Shown here: positions 15,987 through 24,152 of the stretch, in pieces
How positions within the stretch are numbered: position 1 is the first letter of the stretch
Layout: every line of letters begins with the position of its first letter
Assembly (NCBI GenBank): GCA_958452575.1
Contig: CAUDUM010000003.1
Location: forward strand, 124,001-188,000
DNA: 64,000 nucleotides
Origin: an uncultured Eggerthellaceae bacterium
Lineage (GTDB): Bacteria > Actinomycetota > Coriobacteriia > Coriobacteriales > Eggerthellaceae
Direction: 5' to 3'
Made by a program: the position numbers and the translations under genes
Notes under the pieces: model-generated
What the model was told of the DNA's origin: nothing
The model's database searches: none
The model's input: only the letters and a program-made list of their open reading frames with translations

Positions 15987-17090
15987 TCACTCCTCATGAT
16001 AGCGCTTCACGACGCAATCGTTTTTGCCGGCTTGCTTGGCGGCGTAGAGCGCCTCGTCGGCTTGCTGGAACAGACGCGAGAAATCGACCGATTGCCCGTC
16101 GGCGTAGACGGCGCCCATGCTCAGCGTGATCGCCGTGCCGGCGGCGCCCTGCGACTCCTCGGCCACGCGGCATGCGAGCTCCTCGAAGCGGCGGCGGATG
16201 ATGTCCTCGTCGATCATCCGGTCAGCCAGCACCAGGTACTCGTCGCCGCCGAAGCGCGCGATGAGGTCGGTGGGACGGTAGAGCTCCAGCAGAATATCGC
16301 CCACGCGCGAGAGCACCTTGTCGCCGGTATCGTGACCGAGGGTGTCGTTGACCTGCTTGAAGTCGTCGATGTCGATGATGGCGAGCGAGCAGGACGAGCG
16401 CGGGTTGTGCACCTCGAAATAGCGCTTGGCATCGTCGAAGAACGCGCGCTTGTTGTACAGGCTCGAAAGCGTGTCCCGCTTGCTCATGGTCTCGTAGCGC
16501 AGCTTCAGCTCGTGGGCGTCCAGGCGCGATTCCATCACCAGCTGCGACACGCAGATGGCAAAGAAGGCGCCGGCGGCCATGCCGTAAATGTCGTATTGGG
16601 CGATGTAGGGGTTTTTCATCGTGATGACCAGGACGGCATAGAACGCCTCCGCCGCCGCCAGCATGCCGTAGGTGAGCCAGGCGGGCAGGACGAACAGCGA
16701 GGGCAGCGCGATGCAGAGCAGCTGCACGAAGCTGGTGGGGGCATCGGGGCCGCCCAGCGTGTCGATGAGGATGACGAACAGGTACAGCATCGCTTCGAAC
16801 GCGGCGCACAGCACGATCGATGAGCGGTAGCTCACCCTGCTGCCTCTGGACCATGCGAAGGCGCACAGCGCTATCGATACGGGCAGCAGCGCGTAGTGGT
16901 AGGGGCTCGGAATCCAGTCCCTGATGAGGAGCATCGCGAGGACGAACAACGCAACGAGCAGGAGGACGGTGAACAGCGAGGCGTAGCGGAGGGTGGACAT
17001 GTTGCTCTGGATGATCTCGTCCCGCTCTTCGCGCAGGAAGAACTTGCGACGCTCGTTGTGGGATTTGATTGTCGTGCGCAGCTTGCCCAT
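15987..17090 (-). CDS. Membrane diguanylate cyclase (GGDEF)
   Basis: Makes c-di-GMP from two GTP. Residues about 35-180 form five to six membrane helices (MASE-like, no periplasmic domain). A short linker leads to a GGDEF domain with signature RFGGDEY (Tyr for Phe is a tolerated variant). An RPTD motif stands five residues before it, the RxxD inhibitory I-site, so product feedback is expected. LSMGAVY and FQQADEALYAAKQAGKN close the domain. ATG 17090 is preferred: GGGAGG stands five bases before it, whereas GTG 17096 touches it. No EAL or PilZ gene in the window. Confidence 0.93.
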   Translation of the reverse strand: MGKLRTTIKSHNERRKFFLREERDEIIQSNMSTLRYASLFTVLLLVALFVLAMLLIRDWIPSPYHYALLPVSIALCAFAWSRGSRVSYRSSIVLCAAFEAMLYLFVILIDTLGGPDAPTSFVQLLCIALPSLFVLPAWLTYGMLAAAEAFYAVLVITMKNPYIAQYDIYGMAAGAFFAICVSQLVMESRLDAHELKLRYETMSKRDTLSSLYNKRAFFDDAKRYFEVHNPRSSCSLAIIDIDDFKQVNDTLGHDTGDKVLSRVGDILLELYRPTDLIARFGGDEYLVLADRMIDEDIIRRRFEELACRVAEESQGAAGTAITLSMGAVYADGQSVDFSRLFQQADEALYAAKQAGKNDCVVKRYHEE

Positions 17091-17224
17091 TGTCACCTCC
17101 CCGTGCTGCCCGGCGCCTCGATCCCTCTCGGGTCGAAACGATACCCTTGCGTCGGCGGCCGCTATTCCGTCGCGCGAATAGTATCAGGAGTGGATGGCTG
17201 TGAATCGCCTGTAAAACGAGATCT

Positions 17225-17230
17225 ATTATA
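17225..17230 (-). promoter_or_regulatory. -10 box for the diguanylate cyclase, with long leader
   Basis: TATAAT on the minus strand; the leader would be about 125 nt and includes CTATTC/GAATAG (17162-17181). I compared it with the GEMM c-di-GMP riboswitch and could not fit the core. The remaining bases to 17517 hold the galU promoter and nothing else I recognise. Confidence 0.4.
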
Positions 17231-17427
17231 AACAAACACCCTCCCGGTGCACTATCGTTGCAACCGATTCATCCATTCATGGAATCAGTGCCGCATTCCG
17301 TTGGGGATTTGCGCAAAGCGGGCATGTGCACGCCGCTGAGATGAGGCGGAATACCGCAGCCGCGCCATGCGGCGCCGTGAGCCTTTTCCGAAGGTTGCGG
17401 GGCCGAACGCGATGCATCGAGGGCGCA

Positions 17428-17436
17428 TGCTACAAT
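17428..17436 (+). promoter_or_regulatory. Extended -10 promoter of galU
   Basis: TGCTACAAT, about 82 bp before the galU ATG; no clear -35. Confidence 0.55.
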
Positions 17437-17517
17437 GCCCACGCGGTCCATGCGGGCCGCCGTCGTCCCGCCGGGCGCGGGGCGCCGTCGGTGCTTCGAC
17501 ACAGGAAGGTCTCATCG

Positions 17518-18330
17518 ATGAAGGCACTCATTCCCGCCGCAGGCCTGGGCACGCGGTTTCTGCCGGCGACCAAGGCGCAGCCCAAGGAGATGCTGCTGGT
17601 GGTCGACCGTCCCGTCATCCAATACATCGTCGAGGAGGGCCTTGCCTCCGCCGCCGACGAGGTCGTGATCATCAACAGCCGCGAGAAAAAGGCGATCGAG
17701 GACCACTTCAGCCCCAATCCCGAGCTGGTGGCCACGCTGCGCGAGCGCGGCAAGGACAAGTACGCCGACATCGTCGAGCAGGTGGGCTCCTACAACGTGA
17801 GCTACGTCTACCAGGACGAGCCGCTGGGCTTGGGCCATGCCATCTACTGCGCGCACGAGAAGACCGCCGATGAGCCGTTCTACGTGCTGCTGGGCGACGT
17901 GATCGTCCCCGACAACAAGATGCTGCCGCGCATGCAGGAGATCTCCGACGCGCACGGTGGCGCCAGCGTCATCGCCGTCATGCCCGTTCCCGACGACCAG
18001 GTGAGCCGCTTTGGCATCATCGCGGGACAGGCGATCTCCGACGATGTGTGGAAGATCGACTCCCTGGTGGAAAAGCCCGCGCTCGAGGACGCGCCGTCCA
18101 ACCTGGCCGTGTTCGGCCGCTATCTGCTGTCTGCGCGCGTCATGGAGCTGCTCGCCGACGTCGAGCCCGGCGTGGGCGGCGAGATCCAGCTCACCGACGC
18201 TCTCGACGCCGTCCTCAAGGAGGAGGAGATGTACGCGCTCGTGATCGATCCCGCCGACGGATTCGACACCGGCACCGTCGAAAGCTGGCTCGAGACCAAC
18301 AACGTTCTGTACCAGCGCAAGAACGGTTAA
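17518..18330 (+). CDS. galU: UTP--glucose-1-phosphate uridylyltransferase
   Basis: Makes UDP-glucose from UTP and glucose-1-phosphate for wall, capsule and glycan synthesis. The 270-residue protein begins KALIPAAGLGTRFLPATKAQPKEML, the nucleotide-binding signature (here residues about 2-26), then VDRPVIQYIVEE. Further family motifs are EPLGLGHAIYCA, LLGDVIV and the C-terminal LVEKPALEDAPSNLAVFGRYLL, with GGEIQLTDAL for the sugar-phosphate site. AGGAAGG precedes the ATG. The longer in-frame opening from 17326 crosses the promoter and is rejected. A strong hairpin follows the gene. Confidence 0.96.
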   Translation: MKALIPAAGLGTRFLPATKAQPKEMLLVVDRPVIQYIVEEGLASAADEVVIINSREKKAIEDHFSPNPELVATLRERGKDKYADIVEQVGSYNVSYVYQDEPLGLGHAIYCAHEKTADEPFYVLLGDVIVPDNKMLPRMQEISDAHGGASVIAVMPVPDDQVSRFGIIAGQAISDDVWKIDSLVEKPALEDAPSNLAVFGRYLLSARVMELLADVEPGVGGEIQLTDALDAVLKEEEMYALVIDPADGFDTGTVESWLETNNVLYQRKNG

Positions 18331-18359
18331 CGAACGTTCAACCTGAAGTTGTGCCTCCA

Positions 18360-18391
18360 GCGCCCTGCGACGGCCGATCGTCGCAGGGCGC
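18360..18391 (+). terminator. Terminator after galU
   Basis: A 13-bp perfect stem GCGCCCTGCGACG/CGTCGCAGGGCGC around GCCGAT, then TACACTTTT. Confidence 0.75.
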
Positions 18392-18436
18392 TACACTTTT
18401 CGGTTGGAAAAACGACCCTAGGAAAGGATCTCCAGC

Positions 18437-19981
18437 ATGTTCCAAGACAACGCCATCTGGATGGGCATCGGCGAAAATCACGTGAACCTCCTTCTCAACC
18501 AGGCCAACCGCCACGGCCTCATCGCCGGCGCGTCCGGCACGGGCAAAACCGTCACGCTCAAGGTGATGGCGGAAGGCTTCTCCAAGGCGGGCGTGCCCGT
18601 GTTCATGGCAGACGTCAAGGGCGACGTGACCGGCATGTGCGAGGCGGGCAAGGACTCCGAGGACATGCAGGAGCGTATCAAGCGCTTCGGCATCGAGGGC
18701 TTCGCGTTCGAGGGCTGCCCCACGCGTTTCTGGGATATGTTGGGCGGCCAGGGGCTGCCGGTGCGCATCACGATCTCCGACATGGGCCCCACGCTGCTCT
18801 CGCGCCTGCTGGAGCTCACCGATGTGCAGGAGGGCGTGCTCGACATCGTGTTCCGCATCGCCGATGACAAAAAGCTCCTGCTGATCGACCTCAAGGATCT
18901 GCGCGCCATGCTCAACTATGTGTCCGAGCATGCCAAGGAGTACGAGACCACCTACGGCAAGGTGTCCTCGCAGTCGGTCGGCGCCATCCTGCGAGCGCTC
19001 ATCTCCGTCGAGGACCAGGGCGGCGATGTGTTCTTCGGCGAGCCCGACCTGGATCTTTCCGATTGGTTCGCCTGCGCGCCCAACGGCCAGGGCTACGTCA
19101 ACGTCCTCAACGCTGCCAAGCTCATCCAAAGCCCCCAGATCTACGCGATGTTTTTGCTGTGGATGCTCTCGGAGCTGTTCGACACGCTGCCCGAGGAGGG
19201 CGACCTGGACAAGCCCAAGTTCGTCTTCTTCTTCGATGAGGCGCATCTGCTGTTCAACGACATGCCCAAAGAGCTGCTGGACAAGATCGTCCAGGTGGTC
19301 AAGCTCATCCGCTCCAAGGGCGTGGGCGTCTATTTCATCACCCAGAGCCCGAGCGACATCCCCGACGAGGTGCTCGCGCAGCTGTCCAACCGCATCCAGC
19401 ACGGCCTGCGCGCCTACACGCCCGCCGAGCAGAAGGCGGTGCGCGCCGCGGCGCAGTCGTTCCGCGAGAACCCGGCGTTCAAGTCCGAGGACGTGATCCT
19501 GGAGCTGGGCACCGGCGAGGCGCTGGTGTCGTTCCTCAACGAGGACGGCCAGCCCGAGATCGTCGAGCGCGCCAAGATCCTGCCGCCGCAGTGCCTGATG
19601 GCCGCCGCTTCCGACGAGGCGATGAAGAAGGCGCTCGACGAGCAGGCCGAGCTCATGGAGAAGTACGGCACCGCCGAGGATCGCGAGTCGGCTTTCGAGC
19701 AGATCGCCGAGATGGCCGAGGACGAGGCCGAAGCCGCCGAAGAGGCTGAGGAGGAGGCTGCCAAGGCCGCCGAGAAGGCGCGTAAGGAAGAGGAGAAAGC
19801 CGCCGAGCGCGCTGCCCGCGAAGCCGAGAAGGCCGCCGAACGCGAGGCAAAGGCGCGCGAGAAGCAGACCCAGGATGTGATCAAGAACATCGGCAAGATC
19901 GCCACGTCGTTCCTTGGAGCGTTCGGCCGCGATGCCGCCAAGGAGATCACCCGCGGTCTGTTCGGCACCCGCCGCCGCTAA
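18437..19981 (+). CDS. HerA-like ATPase, DUF853/YjgR family
   Basis: 514 residues. Walker A is GASGTGKTVTLK (about 32-43), Walker B FVFFFDEAHLLF near residue 265, and YFITQSPSDIPDEVLAQLSNRIQHGLRAY holds the sensor and arginine-finger region typical of HerA/FtsK-type hexamers of the DUF853 family. Residues about 405-490 are an Ala/Glu/Lys/Arg-rich helix, likely coiled coil, before a short hydrophobic end (IGKIATSFLGAFG). Family function is not established; HerA relatives translocate DNA with a nuclease, but no NurA-like gene adjoins. It stands alone between galU and the repeat copy B. Confidence 0.85.
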   Translation: MFQDNAIWMGIGENHVNLLLNQANRHGLIAGASGTGKTVTLKVMAEGFSKAGVPVFMADVKGDVTGMCEAGKDSEDMQERIKRFGIEGFAFEGCPTRFWDMLGGQGLPVRITISDMGPTLLSRLLELTDVQEGVLDIVFRIADDKKLLLIDLKDLRAMLNYVSEHAKEYETTYGKVSSQSVGAILRALISVEDQGGDVFFGEPDLDLSDWFACAPNGQGYVNVLNAAKLIQSPQIYAMFLLWMLSELFDTLPEEGDLDKPKFVFFFDEAHLLFNDMPKELLDKIVQVVKLIRSKGVGVYFITQSPSDIPDEVLAQLSNRIQHGLRAYTPAEQKAVRAAAQSFRENPAFKSEDVILELGTGEALVSFLNEDGQPEIVERAKILPPQCLMAAASDEAMKKALDEQAELMEKYGTAEDRESAFEQIAEMAEDEAEAAEEAEEEAAKAAEKARKEEEKAAERAAREAEKAAEREAKAREKQTQDVIKNIGKIATSFLGAFGRDAAKEITRGLFGTRRR

Positions 19982-19984
19982 AAG

Positions 19985-20150
19985 GTTCCGCCGGCCTGTC
20001 GGCCGGCGGAACTGCTCGACACTGCGAGGGGCTGGGGCACCCCGCCTTCACACGATCCCGAAGGCTTGCGTACCGAAGTACGCTTCGCCTTCGTGATCCT
20101 GCGAATTCGGGGCACCCCAGCCCCTCTCGCTGACTTATGCTCCACCTGGG
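19985..20150 (+). repeat. Structured repeat, copy B
   Basis: Hairpin GTTCCGCCGGCC/GGCCGGCGGAAC with TGTC loop (19985-20012), then the long hairpin: GGGGCTGGGG/CCCCAGCCCC, the same CA/CA internal loop, CCCCG/CGGGG, an arm with GATC on both sides and CGAAGGC/GCCTTCG, and the invariant core GCGTAC-CGAA-GTACGC (20068-20083). Tail TCTCGCTGACTTATGC...ACCTGGG. The outer stem differs at many positions from copy A yet stays paired. It fills the gap between two convergent genes. Confidence 0.8.
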
Positions 20151-20153
20151 ATT

Positions 20154-21116
20154 TTATTTCACGATGTTGCGAGGCCTTCCTTCGAGGAAGGCCTCTATGT
20201 TTCGGGCGACCTCGTCGAGGAGGCGGGCGCGGGCTTCGCGGGTTCCCCAGGCGATATGCGGGGTGATCGCGATGTTGAGATCGCGTGCTTCGAGCAGCGG
20301 GTTGTCGGAGCGCATCGGCTCGGCGGCCACCACGTCGGCGCCGAAGCCGCCCAGCTTGCCCGAGCGCAGGGCGTCCGCGACCGCGCGTTCGTCGACGAGC
20401 GTTCCGCGCGCAGTGTTGATCAGCAGCGCCCCGTCTTTCATCCGGGAAAGCGCCGCGGCGTCGATCATGCGCTCGGTCTGCGGCGTCGCCGGCGTGTGCA
20501 GCGACACGATGTCGGAGCGGCGCAGAAGCTCGTCCAGGTCGACTTGGCGCACGCCGGGAGCCTCCAGATCCGGCTTGGGGCTGCGGTTGGCGAACAGCAC
20601 CTCCATGTCGAACGCCCGCGCGATGCGCGCGACCGCCTGGCCGATGCTGCCCATGCCGACGATGCCGAGCGTCTTTCCCGCCAACTCGATAAGCGGCATG
20701 CTGTAGAAGCAGAAGTCGTGCGTGCGCGTCCAAGCGCCATCGAGCACCTGGCGGGTGTGCTTTCCGACGTTCAGGCACAGCTCCAGGATCAGCGCGATCG
20801 TCATCTGGGCGACATCGGGGGTCGAGTACGCCGGCACGTTGCAGACCGTGATGCCGCGGCGCCGCGCTTCGTCGAGATCGACGACGTTGTAGCCGGTGGA
20901 CGCCAGGGCGATCAGCTTGAGGTCGGGCGACCAGTCGAGCGCCTTCTTGTCCCAGATCGCCTTTGTGGCGACGACGATCTCCACGCCCTCCATCCGCTCG
21001 CGCAGCGTGTCGCGCGGCGTCCGCTCGTACACCGTCACGTCGCCGTATCGCTCGAACGCGTCCCAGCTCAAGTCGCCGGGGTTGCACACGTACCCTTCCA
21101 GCACCGCGATGTTCAT
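20154..21116 (-). CDS. D-2-hydroxyacid dehydrogenase (glycerate/lactate dehydrogenase family)
   Basis: NAD-linked reduction or oxidation of a 2-keto/2-hydroxy acid. 320 residues. Signatures: the Rossmann motif TLGIVGMGSIGQAVARIA (about 145-162), the substrate-binding Arg in INTARGTLVDE, and the catalytic His in ITPHIAWGTREAR, with ADVVAAEP before it carrying the paired Glu. The N-terminal catalytic domain begins MNIAVLEGY. The order and the HIAWGT form are close to hydroxypyruvate/glycerate dehydrogenases (HprA), but substrate is not certain. ATG 21116 is chosen over the longer frame to 21341, which crosses the small RNA region. Confidence 0.9.
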   Translation of the reverse strand: MNIAVLEGYVCNPGDLSWDAFERYGDVTVYERTPRDTLRERMEGVEIVVATKAIWDKKALDWSPDLKLIALASTGYNVVDLDEARRRGITVCNVPAYSTPDVAQMTIALILELCLNVGKHTRQVLDGAWTRTHDFCFYSMPLIELAGKTLGIVGMGSIGQAVARIARAFDMEVLFANRSPKPDLEAPGVRQVDLDELLRRSDIVSLHTPATPQTERMIDAAALSRMKDGALLINTARGTLVDERAVADALRSGKLGGFGADVVAAEPMRSDNPLLEARDLNIAITPHIAWGTREARARLLDEVARNIEAFLEGRPRNIVK

Positions 21117-21269
21117 GTGCGTCCTGCCTCCGATCCCGTTCCCAGCCGAGCTCCACGCGATCTTGCCTATGCCGCGCAGCCGCTCGGTATCCAAGGATAA
21201 TGCCACAACGTTTCCGTTGCCCGGCACGTTGTTTCGATCGAAAGCGGATTCGGCTGCGGTCGCGGCCGC

Positions 21270-21399
21270 ATAAAGAAGCGGCCCGGCGGAGAGGGGAACT
21301 CCGCCGGGCCTAAGGAGGGGATGATGCGATGCTTTGCGCATCGCTCTGCTTTAAGGGATAAGCAGAAGCAAGGGGAGGAGGGGAACCTCTCGCTTGCTG
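21270..21399 (-). ncRNA. Candidate small RNA 1 (tandem pair, CU-rich loops, own terminator)
   Basis: On the minus strand, after the -10 TATACT (21406-21411): hairpin 1 AGCAAG...CTTGCT with a GGTTCCCC loop region; hairpin 2 TCTGCTT/AAGCAGA with loop ATCCCTTA; hairpin 3 GCGATGC/GCATCGC; an unpaired linker ATCATCCCCTCCTTA; and terminator hairpin GGCCCGGCGGAG/CTCCGCCGGGCC with loop TTCCCCT, followed by GCTTCTTTAT. Length about 130 nt. Every element recurs in the neighbour at 21498-21621. CCCCTCCTT could pair with ribosome binding sites. Functional class unknown; loosely reminiscent of C-rich-loop RNAs such as actinobacterial 6C RNA or streptococcal csRNAs. A leader of the downstream dehydrogenase is the alternative. 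Confidence 0.7.
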
Positions 21400-21405
21400 G
21401 CTCCC

Positions 21406-21411
21406 AGTATA
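21406..21411 (-). promoter_or_regulatory. -10 box of small RNA 1
   Basis: TATACT on the minus strand, seven bases before the predicted 5' end. No good -35. Confidence 0.5.
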
Positions 21412-21497
21412 ACGAACGCCATTGAAGACCGTATGTGCGCCCCGTGGCTGTTTTGTGAATTTGCACCCTCATAAGTAACAGTTAGGTAAAAAGCGGG

Positions 21498-21621
21498 CAA
21501 AAAAGGGCCCGGCGGAGAGGGGAGCTCCGACCGGGCAACAAGGAGGGGATGACGCGATGCGCATTGCATCGCATCTGCTGAAAAGCAGAGCGGCTGGAAA
21601 GGAGGGAGCCTCTCAACCGCT
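21498..21621 (-). ncRNA. Candidate small RNA 2 (tandem pair, strong terminator)
   Basis: Minus strand, after TATAAT (21628-21633): hairpin 1 AGCGG...CCGCT with GAGAGGCTCCCTCC inside; hairpin 2 TCTGCT-TTTC-AGCAGA; hairpin 3 GCGATGC/GCATCGC (same stem as its neighbour, different loop); linker GTCATCCCCTCCTTGTT; terminator GCCCGG-T-CGGAG/CTCCG-CCGGGC with loop CTCCCCT and TTTTTT (21499-21504). About 124 nt. Stem 1 differs from RNA 1 (AGCGG versus AGCAAG) but pairs in both. The linker CATCCCCTCCTT is identical in both copies. Confidence 0.75.
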
Positions 21622-21627
21622 GCATCG

Positions 21628-21633
21628 ATTATA
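21628..21633 (-). promoter_or_regulatory. -10 box of small RNA 2
   Basis: TATAAT on the minus strand, at the same distance from hairpin 1 as in RNA 1. The rest of the 21117-21973 gap (21640-21973) shows a possible plus-strand -10 TATGAT (21854-21859) for the next gene and nothing else. Confidence 0.55.
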
Positions 21634-21973
21634 GGGCGGGGTCCTACGGATGCCCGCCTTGCGCCGCGGTCGGCGGCAGATGCTCGGCGAAGTGCGCGTT
21701 GCGCCGGATGTCGAACCGCTCGCCCTCGGATACGCTCCGCCGACCCCTCGGGCGGCGGGCAGGTCTGCCGAGGTTGCGCGTGCGATCCGCGGCGTGCGTG
21801 CGACGAACCTGCGGAAACCGCGATGCGCGGGTGGCGGCAGGCATGCGGTTCACGTATGATAGCCAGATGGCGGAGCAAAAGCAGCCGCCCGCAAGGCAGG
21901 GCCTCGCCGATAGCGCCCAAGCGGCGCCGGCGCTTTGCCAAATGCGTCTTCCTCGCAGACAAGGAGGGCTTCC

Positions 21974-22879
21974 ATGCCCGATATTCAAATGCGCTTCGAC
22001 AAGGACATGCTCGTCCTGTCCGCTCCCCTTCGATCCGTTCTGGTCCGCCAAGGGGTCAATGTCGATCGCGATCTGGAGTACATGCTTTTGGTTGAGCCGG
22101 AAGCGCTGCGCGACACCGTGCGCATGGAGATGGTCGCCGGCGCCCAGTGCCTCGTCGCGGCGACCGAGGGAATCGCGCCCGCCCGTCTGGCGCACAAGGG
22201 GATGGAGGGACGCGAGGTCGAGCTGGCGCTTGCCGCCCTGGGCATGCTGCGCCCGTTGAAGCCCCAGCACCTGATCGCCGAGATCGGCCCGTGCGGGCTG
22301 CCGCTCGACGGCTCGAATGCCGACTCCCTCAACGAGAACCGCGCCCAGTACGCGCGCGCCGCCCATGCCTTCGATGGGCAGGAACTCGATGCCTTGCTCC
22401 TTACCGGGTTCAAGCGCCCTGACGATCTGAAGTGCGCTCTGATGGGGCTGCGCCAGGTGACCGACGTTCCCGTGTTCGCCTCCGTCGACGCCGACGGCCA
22501 GGGGACATTGCCCGACGGCCGCACCTCGATCGAGGAGGCGGTCGCGCTGATGGCGGAGTTCGGCGCGTCGGTCGTCGGCTTCGAGTGCGCCGCGCCCGAG
22601 CAGGACATCGTCGCCATCGCGCGCCGCGCCGCGGGGGCGTGCAACCTGCCCTTGATGGCGCAGCTGAATGTCGCCTGTCGCGATCCCAAGCAGGGGGCGG
22701 CTTCCTCGGAGAATCCCTACTATTGCGCGGACACCATGGTGTCCGCGGCGCTTGCCCTGAGGGCCGCCGGCGTCCAGTTCCTGCGTGCCACGGGAGACGC
22801 CTCTCCCGCCTACACCGGCGCGCTCGCCGCCGCCGTGATGGGGTTGGATGTGGCGCTTCCTGCGGGACAGGAGCGCTAG
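21974..22879 (+). CDS. Homocysteine S-methyltransferase-fold protein lacking the zinc cysteine pair
   Basis: 301 residues behind an AAGGAGGG site. The barrel follows PF02574/MetH N-terminal order: LLVEPEALRDTVRMEMVAGA, AEIGPCGLPL, SDLRQ-like region LMGLRQVTDVPVFASV, and GFECAAPEQDIVAIAR, where the first zinc cysteine of the family is kept. At the place of the usual GGCCGT motif near the C-terminus this protein has RATGDASPAYTGAL, so the Cys pair needed for zinc and homocysteine activation is missing. It may bind a related ligand or have a regulatory or structural role. It is closely followed by a small gene of unknown function, probably in one operon. Confidence 0.75.
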   Translation: MPDIQMRFDKDMLVLSAPLRSVLVRQGVNVDRDLEYMLLVEPEALRDTVRMEMVAGAQCLVAATEGIAPARLAHKGMEGREVELALAALGMLRPLKPQHLIAEIGPCGLPLDGSNADSLNENRAQYARAAHAFDGQELDALLLTGFKRPDDLKCALMGLRQVTDVPVFASVDADGQGTLPDGRTSIEEAVALMAEFGASVVGFECAAPEQDIVAIARRAAGACNLPLMAQLNVACRDPKQGAASSENPYYCADTMVSAALALRAAGVQFLRATGDASPAYTGALAAAVMGLDVALPAGQER

Positions 22880-22880
22880 G

Positions 22881-23156
22881 GTGTCCGCAAGCGCGACCAA
22901 TATCCAGCGCAGCGACCACTACGGCGAGCTGCAAGCCGTCGTCGACGCGCTGTTCGCCGATGCGGATTCGCCGCGCTATGCCGTCCGCCGGCTCGATGCG
23001 GTGATCGCCGCCGAGGCGGCCGATCTGCCGGAGGAGCTTTTGGAGGTCGTTCGCCTGCTGCCTCCGAGCACCTACACGCGGCAGCGTCTGTGCGACCAGC
23101 TCAACTCGTCCATCGGCGGGCATGCCTGGGGCCAGGTCTACGGCACGGTCGAGTAG
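22881..23156 (+). CDS. Small protein of unknown function, coupled to the methyltransferase-fold gene
   Basis: 91 residues starting at GTG 22881, one base after the previous stop, with GGAG eight bases before it. I do not recognise a family. The sequence is helical, with an Asp/Ala/Glu-rich middle and a conserved-looking end (PPSTYTRQRLCDQLNSSI). No signal peptide, membrane span or metal motif. Its tight spacing to the upstream gene suggests the two products work together. Confidence 0.65.
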   Translation: MSASATNIQRSDHYGELQAVVDALFADADSPRYAVRRLDAVIAAEAADLPEELLEVVRLLPPSTYTRQRLCDQLNSSIGGHAWGQVYGTVE

Positions 23157-23183
23157 CGTCGGCATTCGAAAGGGGGATGGCGC

Positions 23184-24035
23184 ATGGAATCCGGTTCCGA
23201 CAGCGTTGTGGCGACGCAGGCCTCCGACGCCGATCCGACGATGCTCGAGGAGCCCGTCGACGGCTTGCTGGCCTTCGTCCGCAACTTCGTTCCCGTCGAT
23301 TGGCTCAGCACGGTCATCGTCATCGTCATCGCGCTTGTCGTCACGGCGGCGCTGGCGCGCCTTGCGGTCAAGCTGATCCGGCGCGTGCTCAGCCACGACT
23401 CGGTCCCCTTGCCATCGTCGTCGATCTTCGCCAACATCGTGCGCGTGGTGGTGTGGGCGATCGGCGTGAGCGTGATCCTGTCCAGCTGCTTCGGCGTGGA
23501 CGTGACCGCTGCGGTCGCAGCGCTGGGCATCGGCGGCATCGCCATCTCGCTGGGCTTCCAAGACACCCTGTCCAACCTGATCAGCGGTTTACAGCTTTCC
23601 ATCATGGGCATCATCGAGCCGGGCGACAACGTGGAGATAGGCGGTCAGCGCGGCATCGTGCGCGATGTGACGTGGCGCCATACGACCATCGTGTCGTCCA
23701 CAGGCGAGGTGGTCATCGTGCCCAACTCGGTGCTGAACACCTCGGCGCTCGTGCAGCTTCCGCCGCCGCGCAAGGTGGTGGTCCCCATCTCCGTCGTCGC
23801 CAAGGGGGACGAGCTCACGGAGGTCTCCGATGCGATCGCCCGGGCGGCCGGCGAGGCGGCGCGCTCGGTGGGCCAGGTCGATGTCGATCCCAGCGTCCAG
23901 TTCACCGATGTCACGGCATTCGGCTTCACCGGAAACGTGGTGGTGTGGATGGGCGAGGGCGTCGATCCCGCGGCTGCGAAGGACGCGGTCGTGCGCGCGG
24001 TGGCTCCGCTCACGCGCGATGGGGCGGGCGCCTAG
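23184..24035 (+). CDS. MscS-type mechanosensitive channel
   Basis: 283 residues. An acidic N-terminus, then three membrane helices (about 43-65, 82-103, 107-135). The pore helix and hinge read AALGIGGIAISLGFQDTLSNLISG, the MscS TM3 signature. A beta domain follows (EPGDNVEIGGQRGIVRDVTWRHTTIVSS, VPNSVL) and a short alpha/beta C-terminal domain. It releases small solutes on osmotic downshock. GGGGGATGG precedes the start. Upstream genes are in the same direction but 27 bp away. Confidence 0.93.
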   Translation: MESGSDSVVATQASDADPTMLEEPVDGLLAFVRNFVPVDWLSTVIVIVIALVVTAALARLAVKLIRRVLSHDSVPLPSSSIFANIVRVVVWAIGVSVILSSCFGVDVTAAVAALGIGGIAISLGFQDTLSNLISGLQLSIMGIIEPGDNVEIGGQRGIVRDVTWRHTTIVSSTGEVVIVPNSVLNTSALVQLPPPRKVVVPISVVAKGDELTEVSDAIARAAGEAARSVGQVDVDPSVQFTDVTAFGFTGNVVVWMGEGVDPAAAKDAVVRAVAPLTRDGAGA

Positions 24036-24152
24036 CCGCTTTTTGGGCGCGGTGCCTCTCCTCGGAATGCCGTGCGTCCGGTTCGCGTGCGGCGCTGCGG
24101 CCGTCCGGGCCGATTCAACATGGTCATCCGGGTAGTTTTACCTGCATTTGAT

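Noticed and set aside
17091..17225. c-di-GMP (GEMM) riboswitch in the diguanylate cyclase leader
   Set aside because: Only a fragment resembling GACGCAA was seen; the rest of the core could not be fitted.
21281..21420. Plus-strand leader peptides with AAGGAGGGG before ATG in both small RNA blocks
   Set aside because: The SD-like string is the reverse complement of the CCCCTCCTT linker; -10 boxes and T-runs are on the minus strand and no T-run follows on the plus strand.
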